This document shows, in pieces, positions 5,522 to 6,188 of a stretch of DNA of 6,188 nucleotides. The notes under the pieces are model-generated. The model saw nothing but the letters and a program-made list of their open reading frames with translations, made no database searches and had not been told where the DNA came from. The number at the start of each line of letters is the position of its first letter. The stretch's first letter is position 1. The position numbers were made by a program, and so were the translations under genes. The stretch comes from an uncultured Collinsella sp. (GTDB lineage: Bacteria > Actinomycetota > Coriobacteriia > Coriobacteriales > Coriobacteriaceae), in the NCBI GenBank assembly GCA_905198825.1, contig CAJKEF010000067.1:1-6188 (forward strand), read 5' to 3'.

Positions 5522-6188
5522 GAACCTCCCTGCGTGCATGGACCAAGCCGGAATCATCGACTCCGATGATAGCAACATCGAGCAGGCACGGGGCTGTAAG
5601 TCCACGGGTATCGTCAAGACGAGCATGATGGAACGAGCCGAGCGTCAGGTTGTCACCATACTCGAGCACGGCACGCTCGACCGTGCCCACGCGACGACGA
5701 GCGTCGGCAATGGCGAGCTCCTGCGCGGCGGCCCGCATACGGCGGCTGCGCTCGGCCATAACCTCAGGGGGTACCTGGTCGGGCATGTCGGCGGCAAGGG
5801 TACCGGGGCGCTTGCTATAGCGGAACACGTGCATGCGCGAAAAACCCACGCGGCGGCACAAAGCCAGCGACTCCTCGAACTCCTCGTCCGTCTCACCGGG
5901 AAAACCGACGATGACATCGCACGAAAGTGACGCCTGCGGCAGGTTGGCGCGAATCATGCGCACCGTGTCCTCGAAGGCCTCGGCGCTATAGGGACGGCCC
6001 ATGCGACGCAGTGTCCTGGTGCAGCCGGACTGCACGGGCAGGTGCAAAAACGGGGCGATACGCTGCGGATAGCGCGCCATAACCTTAAGCAGGCGCTCAG
6101 AGATATCCATGGGCTCGACCGAGGAAATGCGCACATGCGGAATGGACGTGCGCTCCATGATCGCCTCGAGCAGCTCATCGATCTCGAC
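5502..6188 (-). CDS. mtaB: MtaB-type tRNA methylthiotransferase (radical SAM), C-terminal 228 residues; 5' end outside window
   Basis: This family adds a methylthio group to modified adenosine 37 of tRNA (t6A to ms2t6A for MtaB) with radical SAM chemistry and two iron-sulfur clusters. The frame is open to the right edge: ten more codons (VEIDELLEAI) precede the first in-window ATG at 6158. The cluster-binding cysteines are therefore outside the window. Visible family blocks, numbered from the window edge, are ISSVEPMDI (21-29), HLPVQSGCTRTLRRMGRPY (49-67), DVIVGFPGETDEEFEE (91-106), and MHVFRYSKRPGTLAADMPDQV (119-139). The HVFxYSxRPGTxAA form favours MtaB over MiaB or RimO. The last roughly 60 residues resemble a divergent TRAM RNA-binding domain (AVLEYGDN near 173-180). 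It ends 20 bases inside phoH. MtaB rather than another MiaB-like branch is likely but cannot be fixed without the N-terminus. Confidence 0.85.
   Translation of the reverse strand, partial: VEIDELLEAIMERTSIPHVRISSVEPMDISERLLKVMARYPQRIAPFLHLPVQSGCTRTLRRMGRPYSAEAFEDTVRMIRANLPQASLSCDVIVGFPGETDEEFEESLALCRRVGFSRMHVFRYSKRPGTLAADMPDQVPPEVMAERSRRMRAAAQELAIADARRRVGTVERAVLEYGDNLTLGSFHHARLDDTRGLTAPCLLDVAIIGVDDSGLVHARREVHGSLED

Noticed and set aside
4814..5569. A 251-codon plus-strand open frame opposite phoH.
   Set aside because: It is antisense to the PhoH Walker A and Walker B coding region and shows the same shadow composition.
5522..5626. Upstream in-frame ATG that would extend PhoH by 35 residues.
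   Set aside because: The extra residues do not resemble the family and lie wholly within mtaB. The ATG at 5521 has a clear AGGGAGG just ahead of it.
1..6188. Signs of a mobile element, CRISPR array, tRNA or rRNA gene, prophage, or a new defence-like system.
   Set aside because: Every kilobase is filled by conserved housekeeping genes on one strand. I saw no direct-repeat arrays, transposase or integrase motifs, or cloverleaf signatures.

Overview
The window is a compact stretch of a GC-rich bacterial chromosome. All eight recognisable protein genes lie on the minus strand and are transcribed from right to left. In that order they are mtaB (C-terminal part, open at the right edge), phoH, ybeY, dgkA, era, recO, rpsO and pnp (N-terminal part, open at the left edge). 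The protein sequences, GC-rich coding style and gene order suggest a high-GC Gram-positive, most likely a member of the Coriobacteriia (Collinsella-like). This placement is a judgement from sequence style and was not tested by a search.

Right half (6188 to 1788): mtaB, phoH, ybeY, dgkA, era and recO form a tightly packed unit. The joints are a 20-nt overlap, a 4-nt overlap, and gaps of 9, 12 and 15 nt, so this is almost certainly one operon. At most joints the Shine-Dalgarno sequence lies inside or across the end of the upstream gene, which suggests translational coupling. The products cover tRNA position-37 thiomethylation (MtaB), an RNA-associated P-loop ATPase (PhoH), 16S rRNA 3'-end maturation (YbeY), lipid or undecaprenol phosphorylation in the membrane (DgkA), a GTPase for 30S assembly (Era) and recombinational repair (RecO).

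Left half (1787 to 1): the two real intergenic gaps are here. A 138-nt gap before rpsO holds a possible extended -10 promoter and a leader with a strong hairpin next to the ribosome binding site. A 150-nt gap between rpsO and pnp holds a convincing intrinsic terminator and then two hairpins, one directly against the pnp Shine-Dalgarno. The rpsO-pnp order, with a terminator between the genes and structured leaders, is the classic bacterial arrangement, in which both genes are often autoregulated after transcription.

The genes share a theme: YbeY, Era, S15 and PNPase all act on 16S rRNA maturation or RNA turnover. No mobile element, CRISPR array, tRNA or rRNA gene, or novel defence-like system is visible. 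The least ordinary items are the 65-residue acidic N-terminal extension of Era, which lacks any Lys or Arg until residue 66, and the structured rpsO and pnp leaders. Long open frames on the plus strand are explained as antisense shadows of GC-rich genes.
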